Of a stretch of DNA of 64,000 bases, positions 1-8,240 are shown in pieces (the first letter of the stretch is position 1; every line of letters starts with the position of its first letter). The stretch spans positions 1 to 64,000 of the forward strand of contig JAAETH010000276.1 in assembly GCA_024228575.1 (NCBI GenBank), given 5' to 3'. The position numbers were made by a program, and so were the translations under genes. This DNA comes from Actinomycetes bacterium. Its GTDB lineage: Bacteria; Actinomycetota; Acidimicrobiia; Acidimicrobiales; Poriferisodalaceae. Below the pieces are notes generated by a model. It did no database searches, was not told the DNA's origin, and worked only from the letters and a program-made list of their open reading frames with translations.

Positions 1-122
1 ACGCGTGGCGCTGCGATCGAGGTCGGCGATGCGAACTGCCCGATGTTGGCGCCAGGTAGCTCCCAAGCCTCCAGGACACTGGCTGAGAGTCCGCAGCAGC
101 GGACAGAGACCAGGTCTCGACC

Positions 123-143
123 TACGTATCCGTTTGTAATACA
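123..143 (+). promoter_or_regulatory. candidate operator/promoter of the toxin-antitoxin-like pair
   Basis: Just upstream of the ATG at 153 lie a TACGTA palindrome (123-128) and the inverted repeat TGTA-A-TACA (135-143). Ribbon-helix-helix antitoxins usually autoregulate through short inverted repeats over their own promoter. The repeat is seen directly; its operator role is inferred. Confidence 0.35.
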
Positions 144-152
144 CTTGTCGCA

Positions 153-454
153 ATGAGCGAGCTGTTCGACCTTGACACGCTCGACGACAACGATCCGTTT
201 GAGATCGTCAACTCGCTCATCTGTTCAAACACGAGACGTTCGGCGTCGACGACATCAATGAGATCTGGAAGTCCGATCCGCTGTTCTATCCGGCCAAGCC
301 TCCGGCGCATTGGCTGATGGTTGCCGAGGTCGCAGGCCTGGTGTTGGTGGTGCCACTGGCCCCGTCGGACAGCGGCGACGCTGCGAAGTGCCGCCCGATC
401 GGTTGTTATGTCGCCGCCAAACATCTCGCTGATCGGTGCAGGGAAGACATATGA
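153..454 (+). pseudogene. frameshifted toxin-like gene upstream of an RHH protein
   Basis: The reading frame opens at ATG 153 (begins MSELFDLDTLDDNDPF) and must shift near 203-221 to continue in the next frame as LFKHETFGVDDINEIW and onward to VAAKHLADRCREDI, ending with TGA 452-454. In the first frame a stop follows at 315-317; in the second a stop lies at 200-202. The switch fits loss of one base (or gain of two). The 4-bp ATGA overlap with the downstream ribbon-helix-helix gene is typical of two-gene toxin-antitoxin operons with the toxin first (BrnT/BrnA-like order). No family is assigned with certainty; toxin status is inferred from context, size (about 100 aa) and the partner. A sequencing error could also explain the shift. 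Confidence 0.5.
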
Positions 455-693
455 CGAACAAGAAGACCCGAGAAGAGGAACGCGACTTCTACGCTGATCC
501 CGAGAACCAGGTTCCGCAGGGACCGGCGCGGCGCCGTAGGGCAAAGCTGACTGAGCTCGTGCCGGTGCGATTTGCTCCTGAAACCCTGGCGAAGATCCGC
601 GATGCCGCCGACGCCGACGACCGGTCCGTCTCGTCGTGGATACGGCGCGCTGTCGACCGAGAGCTTGATCAGGACCCAGCCCGGTCGCCTTGA
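451..693 (+). CDS. ribbon-helix-helix (CopG/BrnA-like) antitoxin-like protein
   Basis: An 80-residue protein with a very charged N-terminal half, then VPVRFAPETLAKIRDAAD and RSVSSWIRRAVDREL. This is the beta-strand plus two-helix pattern of a ribbon-helix-helix DNA-binding domain (residues about 35-75). I chose ATG 451 because it overlaps the preceding stop (ATGA) and follows GGGAAG. An in-frame GTG at 436 would add five residues. As a family such proteins bind operator DNA as dimers and neutralise a co-encoded toxin. Here the upstream partner is frameshifted, so this may be an orphan antitoxin that now acts only as a regulator. Confidence 0.6.
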   Translation: MTNKKTREEERDFYADPENQVPQGPARRRRAKLTELVPVRFAPETLAKIRDAADADDRSVSSWIRRAVDRELDQDPARSP

Positions 694-1102
694 GAACGCG
701 CACAAGACTCGCCGGATCGGGTCGGAATTGTCGGAATCAACCAGATGTTCCGGACAGGAAGACCCCCTCTGACCAGCACATACGGAATCCACCGGACTCG
801 GACGGACGTTTCAGGCCGCTCCTAAACCCCCCGGCTCCTCAGGGGGCGTGCGGGTTCGAGCCCCGCTCCGGGCACTGTGGATCAGGGTTTCCACCGTGCT
901 CCACTCTTGCCGAATCGCCCCGAGGGTTGGACGTGTGCGACACACGCATACATCTGGGTGCACTTGGTGCTCCGCGGGTTGGCATCAGGCTCCAGCCATG
1001 AGACTCCGCATCGGCGACGATCTTGCGGTCCTGGTCATCCCAAATCCCGAGATCCGCTGGTGGCTCGTGGATCACGCAGTGGCACTCGTGGGAGCCAAAC
1101 AT
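694..1102. other. 409-bp gene-poor stretch
   Basis: No reading frame here shows recognisable protein features. The only structure I can support is the tRNA-like 3' half ending at 874. The segment separates the RHH gene from the convergent MFS gene and may be debris at the edge of a former integrated element. Confidence 0.4.
800..874 (+). tRNA. tRNA-like 3' half (pseudo-tRNA or attachment-site scar)
   Basis: Bases 850-866 form a perfect T arm: stem GCGGG, loop TTCGAGC, stem CCCGC. It is followed by a TCCGGGC acceptor 3' strand and A (867-874). Upstream, 828-846 can fold into a long C5/G5 variable arm, as in class II tRNAs such as tRNA-Leu. No matching GCCCGGA acceptor 5' strand or D arm is present at the expected distance. 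Bases 800-822 form only an imperfect stem (GGACGG with CCG-C-TCC). No CCA is encoded. It is probably a truncated copy of a tRNA 3' end, the part that integrases copy at attachment sites, but no integrase is visible nearby. Confidence 0.4.
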
Positions 1103-2356
1103 CTATCCATCCTGCCGCGGCTGTTGGCTGCCGTGAGTGGGAGCGCTTGGCAAGCGACCGAGCGCTTTCCACATCATCGCCGCCGCGACGAGTTGAGCAA
1201 CGCCGCCGAGAGCGAACGACGAGCGGACACCACCGAAGGTGGCGAGGGTTCCGGCCGCGAGCGCACCGATGACGATGATCCCTCTGGTGAAGATTCGTGT
1301 GGTGACGTTGACTCGTCCGAGCAGGTCGTTCGGCGTCAGACGTTGCTGGAGGCTCCGGGCGATGGGCCGCTGGGCTCCGGCCGGGATCCCGTTCAGGAAC
1401 CAGAGTCCGGCCAGGACGGGCAGCGATGGTGTGGCTGCAGCTGCGCCGAGGGTGACGGCTTGGAGCGCGACGGCACCCGACAGGCTCAGGCGGGCCCCAA
1501 AGCGGGCCGCTAGGGGAGCTCCCACCAGGGTTCCGAGGAATGCCCCGGCGGCGCCGACGGCGAGGACGAGTCCGAATGCGGCAGTCGGCGCGTTCAACTC
1601 GTCGGTGACCAGGACTACGAGCAGGCTGAGGCTGGCGGCCAAGCCGAAGTAGTACACGACCTGGGCGAGTGTGAGTGGGCCGAGGATTGTGTGGTGGCGG
1701 AGCCAGCTGAATCCTTCGCGGGCCTCTGCTCGCAGGGACCGCGGTGGAGTGTCCTCGGTCTGGGGTTGTGGTTCGGCTCGAGGGAGCCTTCTGAAGGGCA
1801 ACAGCGAACCGAGGTAGGTAGCCCCGTCGATGAGGAATGGGAGCCAGGGAGCAAGGCTGAACAATGCTGCGCCGACCGGGCCGCCGGCGAAGTCGTTGGT
1901 GATGATCTCGACACTCGAAATCCGGCCGTTCGCCCGATCGAGGTTGTCATCACCGACGAGGGTGGGGACCAGCGCGACGGTTGAGGGGTCGACCAGGATT
2001 TCACCAACCGTGATGGCGAACGCTACGACCCACACTTGCCAGATCTCGGCGTGAGAGGTCCACACGAGGAGCGCGAGCCCGCCGACGACCAATCCACGCC
2101 AGGCCTGGGTGATCAGGATTGTCCGACGTCGGTCCCAACGGTCGACGAGCGCCCCGCCGGCGGGGGCGAAGGTGACCCACGGGAGGTACTGAGCCGCTGT
2201 CACAGCAGCGATCAACAGCTTTGAGGAGGTCAGACTCGCAGCGAGCAGCGGAAGTGCGGACAACCGGATGCCGTCACCGATGTTGGAAACGAGCGAACCG
2301 ACGAATAGTGCTCGGAATCCCTGTCCGAGCGAGCGCTTCGTCCCCACCACCATCAT
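1103..2356 (-). CDS. MFS transporter, EntS-like exporter family
   Basis: A 417-residue polytopic membrane protein with about 12 hydrophobic segments. The N-terminal part FRALFVGSLVSNIGDGI and the loop between helices 2 and 3, GGALVDRWDRRRTIL, carry the usual MFS signature (G-x-x-x-D-R-x-x-R-R). It resembles the enterobactin-exporter/MFS_3 group, which move siderophores, macrolides or other small molecules out by proton antiport. No biosynthetic genes flank it, so the substrate cannot be named. Tandem ATG codons mark the start. It diverges from the beta-lactamase-family gene across 200 bp. Confidence 0.8.
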   Translation of the reverse strand: MMVVGTKRSLGQGFRALFVGSLVSNIGDGIRLSALPLLAASLTSSKLLIAAVTAAQYLPWVTFAPAGGALVDRWDRRRTILITQAWRGLVVGGLALLVWTSHAEIWQVWVVAFAITVGEILVDPSTVALVPTLVGDDNLDRANGRISSVEIITNDFAGGPVGAALFSLAPWLPFLIDGATYLGSLLPFRRLPRAEPQPQTEDTPPRSLRAEAREGFSWLRHHTILGPLTLAQVVYYFGLAASLSLLVVLVTDELNAPTAAFGLVLAVGAAGAFLGTLVGAPLAARFGARLSLSGAVALQAVTLGAAAATPSLPVLAGLWFLNGIPAGAQRPIARSLQQRLTPNDLLGRVNVTTRIFTRGIIVIGALAAGTLATFGGVRSSFALGGVAQLVAAAMMWKALGRLPSAPTHGSQQPRQDG

Positions 2357-2556
2357 CGTAGAACCGACCGGTGTGATCTCGCTGCGAAGAGGTCAGCGGA
2401 AGCTCCGGTTCCGTTTGACGGCGATGCCGCCTGACCTGCACGCTGCGATTGCCACACTTCGCGCTCCTCCTCGGGATTCGGCGAGATTCGGCGACTTGCC
2501 AGGTGGCGGGCCGTTGGCCTCTTGCCCGGCGTGTGCCGCCGGTGGATGCTGGGGCA

Positions 2557-3768
2557 ATGGATGGCTTCTCCCACCCGGCATTCGACAACGTCGCCAGCAC
2601 ATTTCGCCAACAGTTGCGCAGAACCGGGGGCGGCGCCGCTGTCGCCATCTACCACCGCGGCGAGCTGGTGGTTGATCTGTGGGGAGGTGCACGCACCGTC
2701 GAGGGCGACCCATGGCAGGCCGACACGTTGGCCATGTGTTTCAGCACCACGAAGGGAGTCGCTTCGTTTGCACTGCATCTCCAGGTCGAGGCCGGTTTGG
2801 TCGACTACGACGAGCCGGTCGCCACCTACTGGCCCGAGTTCGCGCAGAACGGCAAGGAGAACGTCACCGTTCGGCATGTGCTGACCCACTCGGCTGGTCT
2901 GCACCGCATTCGCAGCGTGATCGAAAATGCCCATCACATGCTCGACTGGGAGCACATGGTCGAAGCTCTCGCGGCGGAGCCTCCGGCATATGAACCCGGT
3001 ACTCGGAGCGGCTATCACGCGCTCACCTATGGGTGGTTGGTGGGCGAGATTGTCCGGCGGGTCACCGGGCGTCCACTCGCCGACGTGATCGCACAAGATG
3101 TCGCTGCTCCACTCGGTTCCGACGGGTTGTTCCTCGGTTGCCCGCCAGAGGAACGTCACCGGGTTGCGCCGCTGGCCCCGCTCGGGACCCATGGGCCAAA
3201 TCCTCCGAAGGCACTTCAGGCGATCAACCGACACGTCGGCAAGCAGTTCGGAAGGGCGCTGAGCCTGGCCGGCTCACCGGTCAACCCGCGTCGAATCATC
3301 AATGCCCTCATTCCGCGCGGCATGGAGGACGTGGTTGCATCCACCGAGATCATGGACGCCGCTATTCCTGCGGCCAATGGTTTCTTCACGGCACGGGCGC
3401 TTGCCGACATGTACGCCCTCCTGGCTGGCGGCGGTGCGCTGGGCGACGTTCGGTTGCTCTCACCGGAGCTCGTGGTCCAGATCGGGGAGCAGCAGAACAA
3501 CCGTCGGGATCTCGTGCTGGTGATGCCCATGCGTTGGAGGCTCGGCTACCACCGGGTACCTGGCACGCGGGGGGCATGTCCGGATGCCCTCGGCCACTTC
3601 GGGTTTGGTGGCTCCGGTGCGTTCGCCGATCCGAGCCGTGATCTAGCCGTCGCGATGGTCTGCAACCGTGGAACCGGCACCCCTATCGGTGATGCTCGGC
3701 TGGTGCGGCTCAGCCGAGTGGCGATCGCTTGTGCCGACGGTCACGGTGTGTCGGATGCCGCCGCCTGA
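2557..3768 (+). CDS. serine beta-lactamase-family (class C/esterase) hydrolase
   Basis: A 403-residue protein of the beta-lactamase/DD-peptidase fold. The S-x-x-K catalytic motif appears in CFSTTKGVASFAL (about residue 65) and is followed by the family block VTVRHVLTHSAGL. A Y-x-N-like region follows near SGYHALTYGWLVGEI. Such proteins are usually cytoplasmic or periplasmic esterases, transesterases or peptidases (EstB/LpqK-like) rather than true antibiotic lactamases. I chose ATG 2557 because similarity starts at FSHPAFDNVASTF; the frame stays open upstream to 2449 without family features. No signal peptide is evident. Confidence 0.8.
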   Translation: MDGFSHPAFDNVASTFRQQLRRTGGGAAVAIYHRGELVVDLWGGARTVEGDPWQADTLAMCFSTTKGVASFALHLQVEAGLVDYDEPVATYWPEFAQNGKENVTVRHVLTHSAGLHRIRSVIENAHHMLDWEHMVEALAAEPPAYEPGTRSGYHALTYGWLVGEIVRRVTGRPLADVIAQDVAAPLGSDGLFLGCPPEERHRVAPLAPLGTHGPNPPKALQAINRHVGKQFGRALSLAGSPVNPRRIINALIPRGMEDVVASTEIMDAAIPAANGFFTARALADMYALLAGGGALGDVRLLSPELVVQIGEQQNNRRDLVLVMPMRWRLGYHRVPGTRGACPDALGHFGFGGSGAFADPSRDLAVAMVCNRGTGTPIGDARLVRLSRVAIACADGHGVSDAAA

Positions 3769-3857
3769 GGACCGATAGGGGTCGACCGGTGTTGCCGGCT
3801 CGGCGGTGCTGAGCCTGATGATCGGGCCCAGCCGATCGAGGATCCTCTGTGTCGGCT

Positions 3858-4202
3858 CTAGCCGCTATCGGCGTCGACGAGGAGGGTGCCGAGTTCGGCC
3901 AACCGATCGCCGCACAACGCGAACCATGCCAACTTGCCCCGCTGTTCACGTTTGAGCAGGCCCGCCTTGACCAGCAGCGTCAGGTGGTGGCTGGTCGTCG
4001 GCTGGCTTCGATCGACCATGGCGGGCATGTCGCACGCGCACAGCTCGCCGTTGTCGGTTGAGGCGATGAGAGACACGATGCGCAATCGCACCGGGTCCGC
4101 GAGCGCTTTCAAGATGCCGGCCAGCTCTGTGGCGTCTTGTTCGGTCAGCGCAGATGTGACCAGCGAGCTGCAGCACAGCGACGTGTCGGGGGGTCCGGCC
4201 AT
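3858..4202 (-). CDS. ArsR/SmtB-family metalloregulator (copy 1)
   Basis: A 114-residue winged-helix repressor with LAGILKALADPVRLRIVSLI (helices 1-2), the metal-site element GELCACDMPAMV, and recognition-helix region SQPTTSHHLTLLVKAGLL. Two vicinal cysteines near the N terminus (SLCCSSLV) plus the ELCACD pair fit a thiol-ligated As(III)/soft-metal sensor. I chose ATG 4202 because similarity to the second copy at 7883-8227 begins there (MxGxPDTSLCCSSLV), together with about 20 bp of conserved upstream sequence. No arsenate reductase or arsenite pump is adjacent. It lies downstream of phosphoglucomutase on the same strand (81-bp gap). Confidence 0.85.
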   Translation of the reverse strand: MAGPPDTSLCCSSLVTSALTEQDATELAGILKALADPVRLRIVSLIASTDNGELCACDMPAMVDRSQPTTSHHLTLLVKAGLLKREQRGKLAWFALCGDRLAELGTLLVDADSG

Positions 4203-4283
4203 GCCTACAACACTGTCACCTCGCGAGGTTTGAGAGCGATTCATGTTCGGGCTTCTCGGTCACCTCGCCGAATACCCATCGCC

Positions 4284-5921
4284 CTACGTGAGTGCCGAGC
4301 CGACCAGATCTCGGGCTGCGTTCTGCACCTCGATGAGGTGGTCGGTGCCCCGGAAACTCTCGGCGTAGATCTTGTATACGTCCTCGGTGCCGGACGGACG
4401 GGCCGCAAACCAGGCTGATTCTGTAGCGACCTTGAGGCCGCCGATAGGAGCTCCGTTGCCCGGCGCTTCGGTGTGGACGGCGATGATCGGCTCGCCGGCG
4501 AGTTCGTCGGCGCCCAACTGGTCCGACGACAACGCCGCCAAGGCGATCTTCTCCTCGCGGGTGGCCGGAGCATCGATGCGTTCGTAGGCCGGAGCGCCGT
4601 GTTGTTCGGTGAGTCGCTGGTATCGCTCACTGGGCGATGATTCCGTGACGGCGACGATCTCGGCAGCCAGCAGGGCGAGCAGGATGCCGTCCTTGTCTGT
4701 GGTCCACACCGACCCGTCGCTTCGCAGGAACGAGGCTCCGGCCGACTCTTCTCCGCCGAAGCCGACCGATCCGTCGAGCAGACCCGGTACGAACCACTTG
4801 AACCCCACCGGAACCTCGACCAGGCGCCGTCCGAGGCCTTTCGCCACCCTGTCGATCATCGAGGATGAGACCAAGGTCTTGCCGATCGCTGCGTCCGCGG
4901 GCCAGCCGGGGCGGTGGGCGAACAGGTACTCGATTGCGACGGCCAGGAAGTGGTTTGGGTTCATCAGGCCGGCGTCGGGGGTGACGATGCCGTGGCGGTC
5001 TGAATCTGCATCGTTGCCGGTGGCGACCTGGTAGCTGTTCCTGGCCTCGATCAGTGACGCCATCGCGTACCTGGACGAGCAGTCCATGCGGATGGCGCCG
5101 TCCCAGTCCAGGGTCATGAATCGCCACGTCGGATCGACCTCGGGGTTCACGACCGTGAGGTCGAGATCGAACTGTTCACCGATGCGGCCCCAGTAGTCGA
5201 CACTGGCTCCGCCCATTGGATCGGCACCGATCCGCACGCCCGCTTCACGGATCGCATCGAGGTCGATGGCCGAGGAGAGGTCGCTCACATAGTGATCGCA
5301 GAAGTCGAATCGTTCCGTCGTGTCGGCTGCCAGGGCCTTTTGCAGCGTGATGCGTCGCACACCGTCGTTGTTGCGAGCCAGCAGCTGGTTGGCGCGATCG
5401 GCGATCCATCCGGTGGCATCGGTGTCCGCCGGTCCGCCGTGCGGGGGGTTGTACTTGAAGCCACCGTCCTTCGGCGGGTTGTGCGAAGGCGTGACCACGA
5501 TCCCGTCTGCCCGACCACCCGAGCCAGATCTGTTGTGGTGAAGAATGGCGTGGGAGATGGCGGGCGTCGGTGTGTAGCGATCGGCAGAGTCGACAAGGGT
5601 CGTGACACCGTTGGCAGCCAGAACCTCGAGCGCGGTGATCCACGCGGGTTCCGACAGAGCGTGGGTGTCACGCCCCATGAACAGTGGTCCGTCGATCGTC
5701 TGTGATTGCCGGTACTCACAGATCGCTTGAGTAGTGGCCGCGATGTGGGCGTCGTTGAACGAACCCTTGAGACTCGATCCGCGGTGACCGGAGGTACCGA
5801 AGGACACCCGCTGAGCGATGTCGTCTGGGTCGGGTGTGGTCGAGTAGTACGCCGACACCACGTGGGGAACATCGATCAAGTCGGTCGGGGAAGCCCCTTG
5901 GCCAGCACGTTCATGGGTCAT
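4284..5921 (-). CDS. pgm: phosphoglucomutase, alpha-D-glucose-phosphate-specific
   Basis: This 545-residue protein interconverts glucose-1-phosphate and glucose-6-phosphate in the cytoplasm, feeding glycogen, trehalose and cell-wall sugar synthesis. The phosphoserine loop reads [13 protein letters not shown]. The N-terminal [11 protein letters not shown], the metal-loop-like DADSDRHG, the sugar-specificity GGEESAG and the C-terminal phosphate-binding [12 protein letters not shown] are all in the expected order. I chose ATG 5921 because the frame upstream of it lacks conserved residues and the MTHERAGQG start matches family length. It is intact and stands alone apart from the downstream ArsR gene. 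Confidence 0.93.
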   Translation of the reverse strand: MTHERAGQGASPTDLIDVPHVVSAYYSTTPDPDDIAQRVSFGTSGHRGSSLKGSFNDAHIAATTQAICEYRQSQTIDGPLFMGRDTHALSEPAWITALEVLAANGVTTLVDSADRYTPTPAISHAILHHNRSGSGGRADGIVVTPSHNPPKDGGFKYNPPHGGPADTDATGWIADRANQLLARNNDGVRRITLQKALAADTTERFDFCDHYVSDLSSAIDLDAIREAGVRIGADPMGGASVDYWGRIGEQFDLDLTVVNPEVDPTWRFMTLDWDGAIRMDCSSRYAMASLIEARNSYQVATGNDADSDRHGIVTPDAGLMNPNHFLAVAIEYLFAHRPGWPADAAIGKTLVSSSMIDRVAKGLGRRLVEVPVGFKWFVPGLLDGSVGFGGEESAGASFLRSDGSVWTTDKDGILLALLAAEIVAVTESSPSERYQRLTEQHGAPAYERIDAPATREEKIALAALSSDQLGADELAGEPIIAVHTEAPGNGAPIGGLKVATESAWFAARPSGTEDVYKIYAESFRGTDHLIEVQNAARDLVGSALT

Positions 5922-5995
5922 GCCCCAAGTATGTCGCCCGTCGCCATCGAGTTGAACCACAAGCGTGAGATCGTGCCGTCGGTTCCGACGCGACT

Positions 5996-6145
5996 GTGGT
6001 GGAACCAGCAACCGTCACAACAACCGAGCTTGCCGGATAACACAAGGAGGCTGAGGAAGTCGTCCAAACCGGCCTGCGAATCACCCAGGCCCACCACCAA
6101 TCGATCGTGGGATGCGCCGATTTCGCGGATGAACCAGTCTCGGCA
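5996..6145 (+). pseudogene. 5' fragment of a DUF222 (REP13E12-type) gene
   Basis: Reading from GTG 5996, the frame gives an N terminus like that of the intact DUF222-HNH gene at 6652. Matched pieces are [11 protein letters not shown] (then an in-frame TAA at 6038-6040) and LRITQAHHQSIVGCADFADE, against RRISQAHHQLVTGCADFADG in the intact copy. Similarity ends around 6145. It is a non-functional remnant of a second copy of the same family, 500 bp from the intact one. Confidence 0.7.
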
Positions 6146-6168
6146 GCAACGATCGGAGGCCTTCGGAA

Positions 6169-6396
6169 GTGTCTGGACCAGTCGTGAAAGTCAGAGCCGA
6201 CATCGAATGGCCGACTGTGGTGGTGGCTCTGTGCATCCACGGTGGCTGGACCGGGCTCCTCGTCTTCTGCGAGTCGATCCCCGCAGCGCTGACGATCCTT
6301 GGTCTGGCAGTCGTGGTCGCCTGGTTCCGTTCGTCACGAGGTGCTCCACAGTCACCCTTTTCGAAACCGGAGACTGAACGATCTGGTGGGCTTCGC
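6169..6396 (+). pseudogene. truncated, frameshifted fatty-acid desaturase remnant
   Basis: The first part (from ATG 6169) encodes VRADIEWPTVVVALCIHGGW and a hydrophobic segment, as at the start of membrane fatty-acid desaturases. Near 6322-6332 the match shifts by one base into RHEVLHSHPFRNRRLNDLVG, which carries the first histidine box (H-x3-H-x-H) and the RNRRLND block. Similarity stops at about 6396, so the other histidine boxes and the rest of the enzyme (normally about 300 aa or more) are missing. It cannot be active. Confidence 0.65.
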
Positions 6397-6596
6397 CCGG
6401 TACAAGCTCCCGGTTCTTGCCGCCGAGCTCGGTTCGGCCGGGCTGGTCCGCGAGGGCACGCTGGTCCTCGGTCTGGCGCAGGCATTCGGAGTCCGATTCG
6501 TGTCCCCGCGGACGCGCCGCTGCCACTCCTTGCGAGATTGAGATCACCTATAGTGCCGTTTGTTTAGTTTTGATGGCTGTCCCACCCCCTAGGTAA

Positions 6597-6619
6597 GCTT
6601 TCGATCAAGGATCGAAAGC
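6597..6619. promoter_or_regulatory. perfect 10-3-10 inverted repeat upstream of the DUF222-HNH gene
   Basis: GCTTTCGATC, spacer AAG and GATCGAAAGC form a perfect palindrome ending 32 bp before the ATG at 6652. It could be an operator for a dimeric protein, a nuclease recognition site, or an RNA hairpin in the leader. There is no T-run, so it is not a typical terminator. Confidence 0.55.
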
Positions 6620-6651
6620 GTGTTCGCAACACCAAAACCCGGGGAACCCAG

Positions 6652-7659
6652 ATGGCATCAGCACCAGTAGTCACAGAGCAGGAACTGGCAGCCAAACGAA
6701 GCGACGCCTCCGAGCTCGTCGAGGTTGGTCGACGGATCTCACAAGCCCACCACCAGCTGGTGACCGGCTGCGCCGATTTCGCGGACGGACCCGTCTGGAT
6801 TGCCGACGGGGAACCGACAGCGGCACATTGGTTGGCGCCCCGTTTCGATGCCTGTCGCTCCACGGTGCGTGACTGGATCCGTATCGGACGTGCTCTGCGC
6901 GGTCTTGGCGCGTCCGCGGCGGCGTTTGAGACCGGTGAGATCTCATACAGCAAGGTCCGAGCGATGGTCTCGATCGCGACCCCTGGCAACGAGGAGGAGC
7001 TCTTGGAGATCGCTCGCAAGACGGCGGCATCTGACATTTCCCGCGAACTCGCGAAATGGTCCACCAACAACGAAGATGACACCGTCATCGATGGCCGGCA
7101 CCGCAAGGCACGCGGCCTGCGGTCGCGCAACGAATCTGACGGCACCATGGCCACGAGCCTTCGGCTCCCGCCCCTCGCTCACGGCATCCTCGACCGCGCC
7201 GTACAAGCCCAGATCATGCGCCGAACCATGCAACGCGAACCCGACGGCAACTGGCCCACTGCCGCCCAGCAATCAGCCGACGCTCTCATCGAACTGATCA
7301 CCGAACCCGCCAACCACCGGTTCGAAGTCCTCATCCACGTGGACGAAACAGGTTGCTACTTCCCGGACGGGACACCGCTCACCCAATCGGCGGTAGTGGG
7401 CCTGTTCCCCGACGCATCCATCCGAACGATCGTCCACGACCTCGAACACAAGCCCGTCAACGCCAGCAGGGCACGACGATTCCCAACCATCCGCCAGAAG
7501 AGAGTCGAACGCGCCAACCAACCCCACTGCAGCCGATGCGGAAGAACAGACCTACTCATCACCCATCACACCGCCGAACATCAACACACCGGCCGCACCC
7601 ACACAGACGAACTCGACACGTACTGCGCACCCTGCCACCGCCAACACCACAACAGCTAG
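6652..7659 (+). CDS. DUF222 / HNH endonuclease-domain protein (REP13E12 family)
   Basis: A 335-residue protein. The N-terminal DUF222 domain covers residues 1-200 (GRRISQAHHQLVTGCADF, then an alpha-helical part). The C-terminal HNH domain is about residues 285-335: CSRCGRTDLLITHHTAEHQH, then THTDELDTYCAPCHRQHH, with two Cys pairs for structural zinc and the His residues of the nuclease core. The family is abundant and repetitive in actinobacteria (13E12 repeats of Mycobacterium tuberculosis); its biological role is not established and mobile or recombination functions are suspected. A perfect palindrome lies just upstream, and decayed relatives lie at 5996-6145 and 62515-62640. Confidence 0.85.
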   Translation: MASAPVVTEQELAAKRSDASELVEVGRRISQAHHQLVTGCADFADGPVWIADGEPTAAHWLAPRFDACRSTVRDWIRIGRALRGLGASAAAFETGEISYSKVRAMVSIATPGNEEELLEIARKTAASDISRELAKWSTNNEDDTVIDGRHRKARGLRSRNESDGTMATSLRLPPLAHGILDRAVQAQIMRRTMQREPDGNWPTAAQQSADALIELITEPANHRFEVLIHVDETGCYFPDGTPLTQSAVVGLFPDASIRTIVHDLEHKPVNASRARRFPTIRQKRVERANQPHCSRCGRTDLLITHHTAEHQHTGRTHTDELDTYCAPCHRQHHNS

Positions 7660-7781
7660 AGCCGGCTGAAGAATCGGCAATCCGGATGCATGAATTCGCT
7701 CGTTTCATCCGTGGGATAGGCAATGGAGGTGGGGCGGCTGATCTCGAGCGTCGATCCGCGGCCGTTGTCGTGTGCACACGT

Positions 7782-7799
7782 GTGGGATCGCCATCCCAC
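7782..7799 (+). terminator. hairpin downstream of the DUF222-HNH gene
   Basis: GTGGGAT, loop CGCC and ATCCCAC form a perfect 7-bp stem about 120 bp after the HNH stop codon, with no clear T-tract. It could end transcription from the left or shield the convergent ArsR gene. The rest of 7660-7882 shows nothing else I can name. Confidence 0.3.
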
Positions 7800-7882
7800 T
7801 CAAGCCACCTGGAAGGGGTCGTGAGCACCGGAGTCGACTGGGCTGCGGACGCTCAGTTGGTGTCGCGGAGCTGCCAGGCCTG

Positions 7883-8227
7883 CTAGCGGCAGTCGGTGTC
7901 GGCGAGCAGGGTGCCGAGTTCGGCCAAGCGATCGCCGCACAATCTGAACCATGCCCACTTGCCTCGCTGTTCGCGTTCGAGCAGGCCCGCCTTGGCCAGC
8001 AGCGTCAGGTGGTGGCTGATGGTGGGTTGGCTGCGGTCGAGCATCGCAGGCATGTCGCAGGCGCACAGCTCGCCCGATTCGGTGGAGGCGACCAGCGACA
8101 CTATGCGCAGGCGTACAGGGTCGGCCAGCGCCTTCAAGATGCCCGCCAACTCGGTTGCGTCAGCCTCGTTGAGAGGGGACGCGACCAATGAACTGCAACA
8201 CAGGGACGTGTCTGGCGATCCGGGCAT
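7883..8227 (-). CDS. ArsR/SmtB-family metalloregulator (copy 2)
   Basis: A 114-residue paralogue of the protein at 3858-4202 with the same landmarks: SLCCSSLV, LAGILKALADPVRLRIVSLV, GELCACDMPAML and SQPTISHHLTLLAKAGLL. ATG 8227 was chosen because the two copies align from there; the open frame upstream runs antiparallel to nothing conserved. It begins only 13 bp after the DUF3501 stop codon, so it could be the last gene of the rubrerythrin-FeS-DUF3501 operon. Soft-metal or thiol sensing is inferred from its cysteines; no arsenic genes are adjacent. Confidence 0.85.
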   Translation of the reverse strand: MPGSPDTSLCCSSLVASPLNEADATELAGILKALADPVRLRIVSLVASTESGELCACDMPAMLDRSQPTISHHLTLLAKAGLLEREQRGKWAWFRLCGDRLAELGTLLADTDCR

Positions 8228-8240
8228 GCCTACAACAATG

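Noticed and set aside
790-874. Complete tRNA-Sec or tRNA-Leu gene
   Set aside because: The T arm and acceptor 3' strand are clear, but no complementary acceptor 5' strand, no D arm and no well-formed anticodon loop with TCA or CAG is present at the expected distance. I report only a 3' half.
5922-6651. Insertion sequence with terminal inverted repeats
   Set aside because: The segment holds gene fragments and a palindrome, but no transposase and no matching inverted repeats at its ends.
3858-8227. Arsenic-resistance operon around the ArsR genes
   Set aside because: No arsenate reductase, ArsB/Acr3 pump or ArsM is adjacent to either copy.
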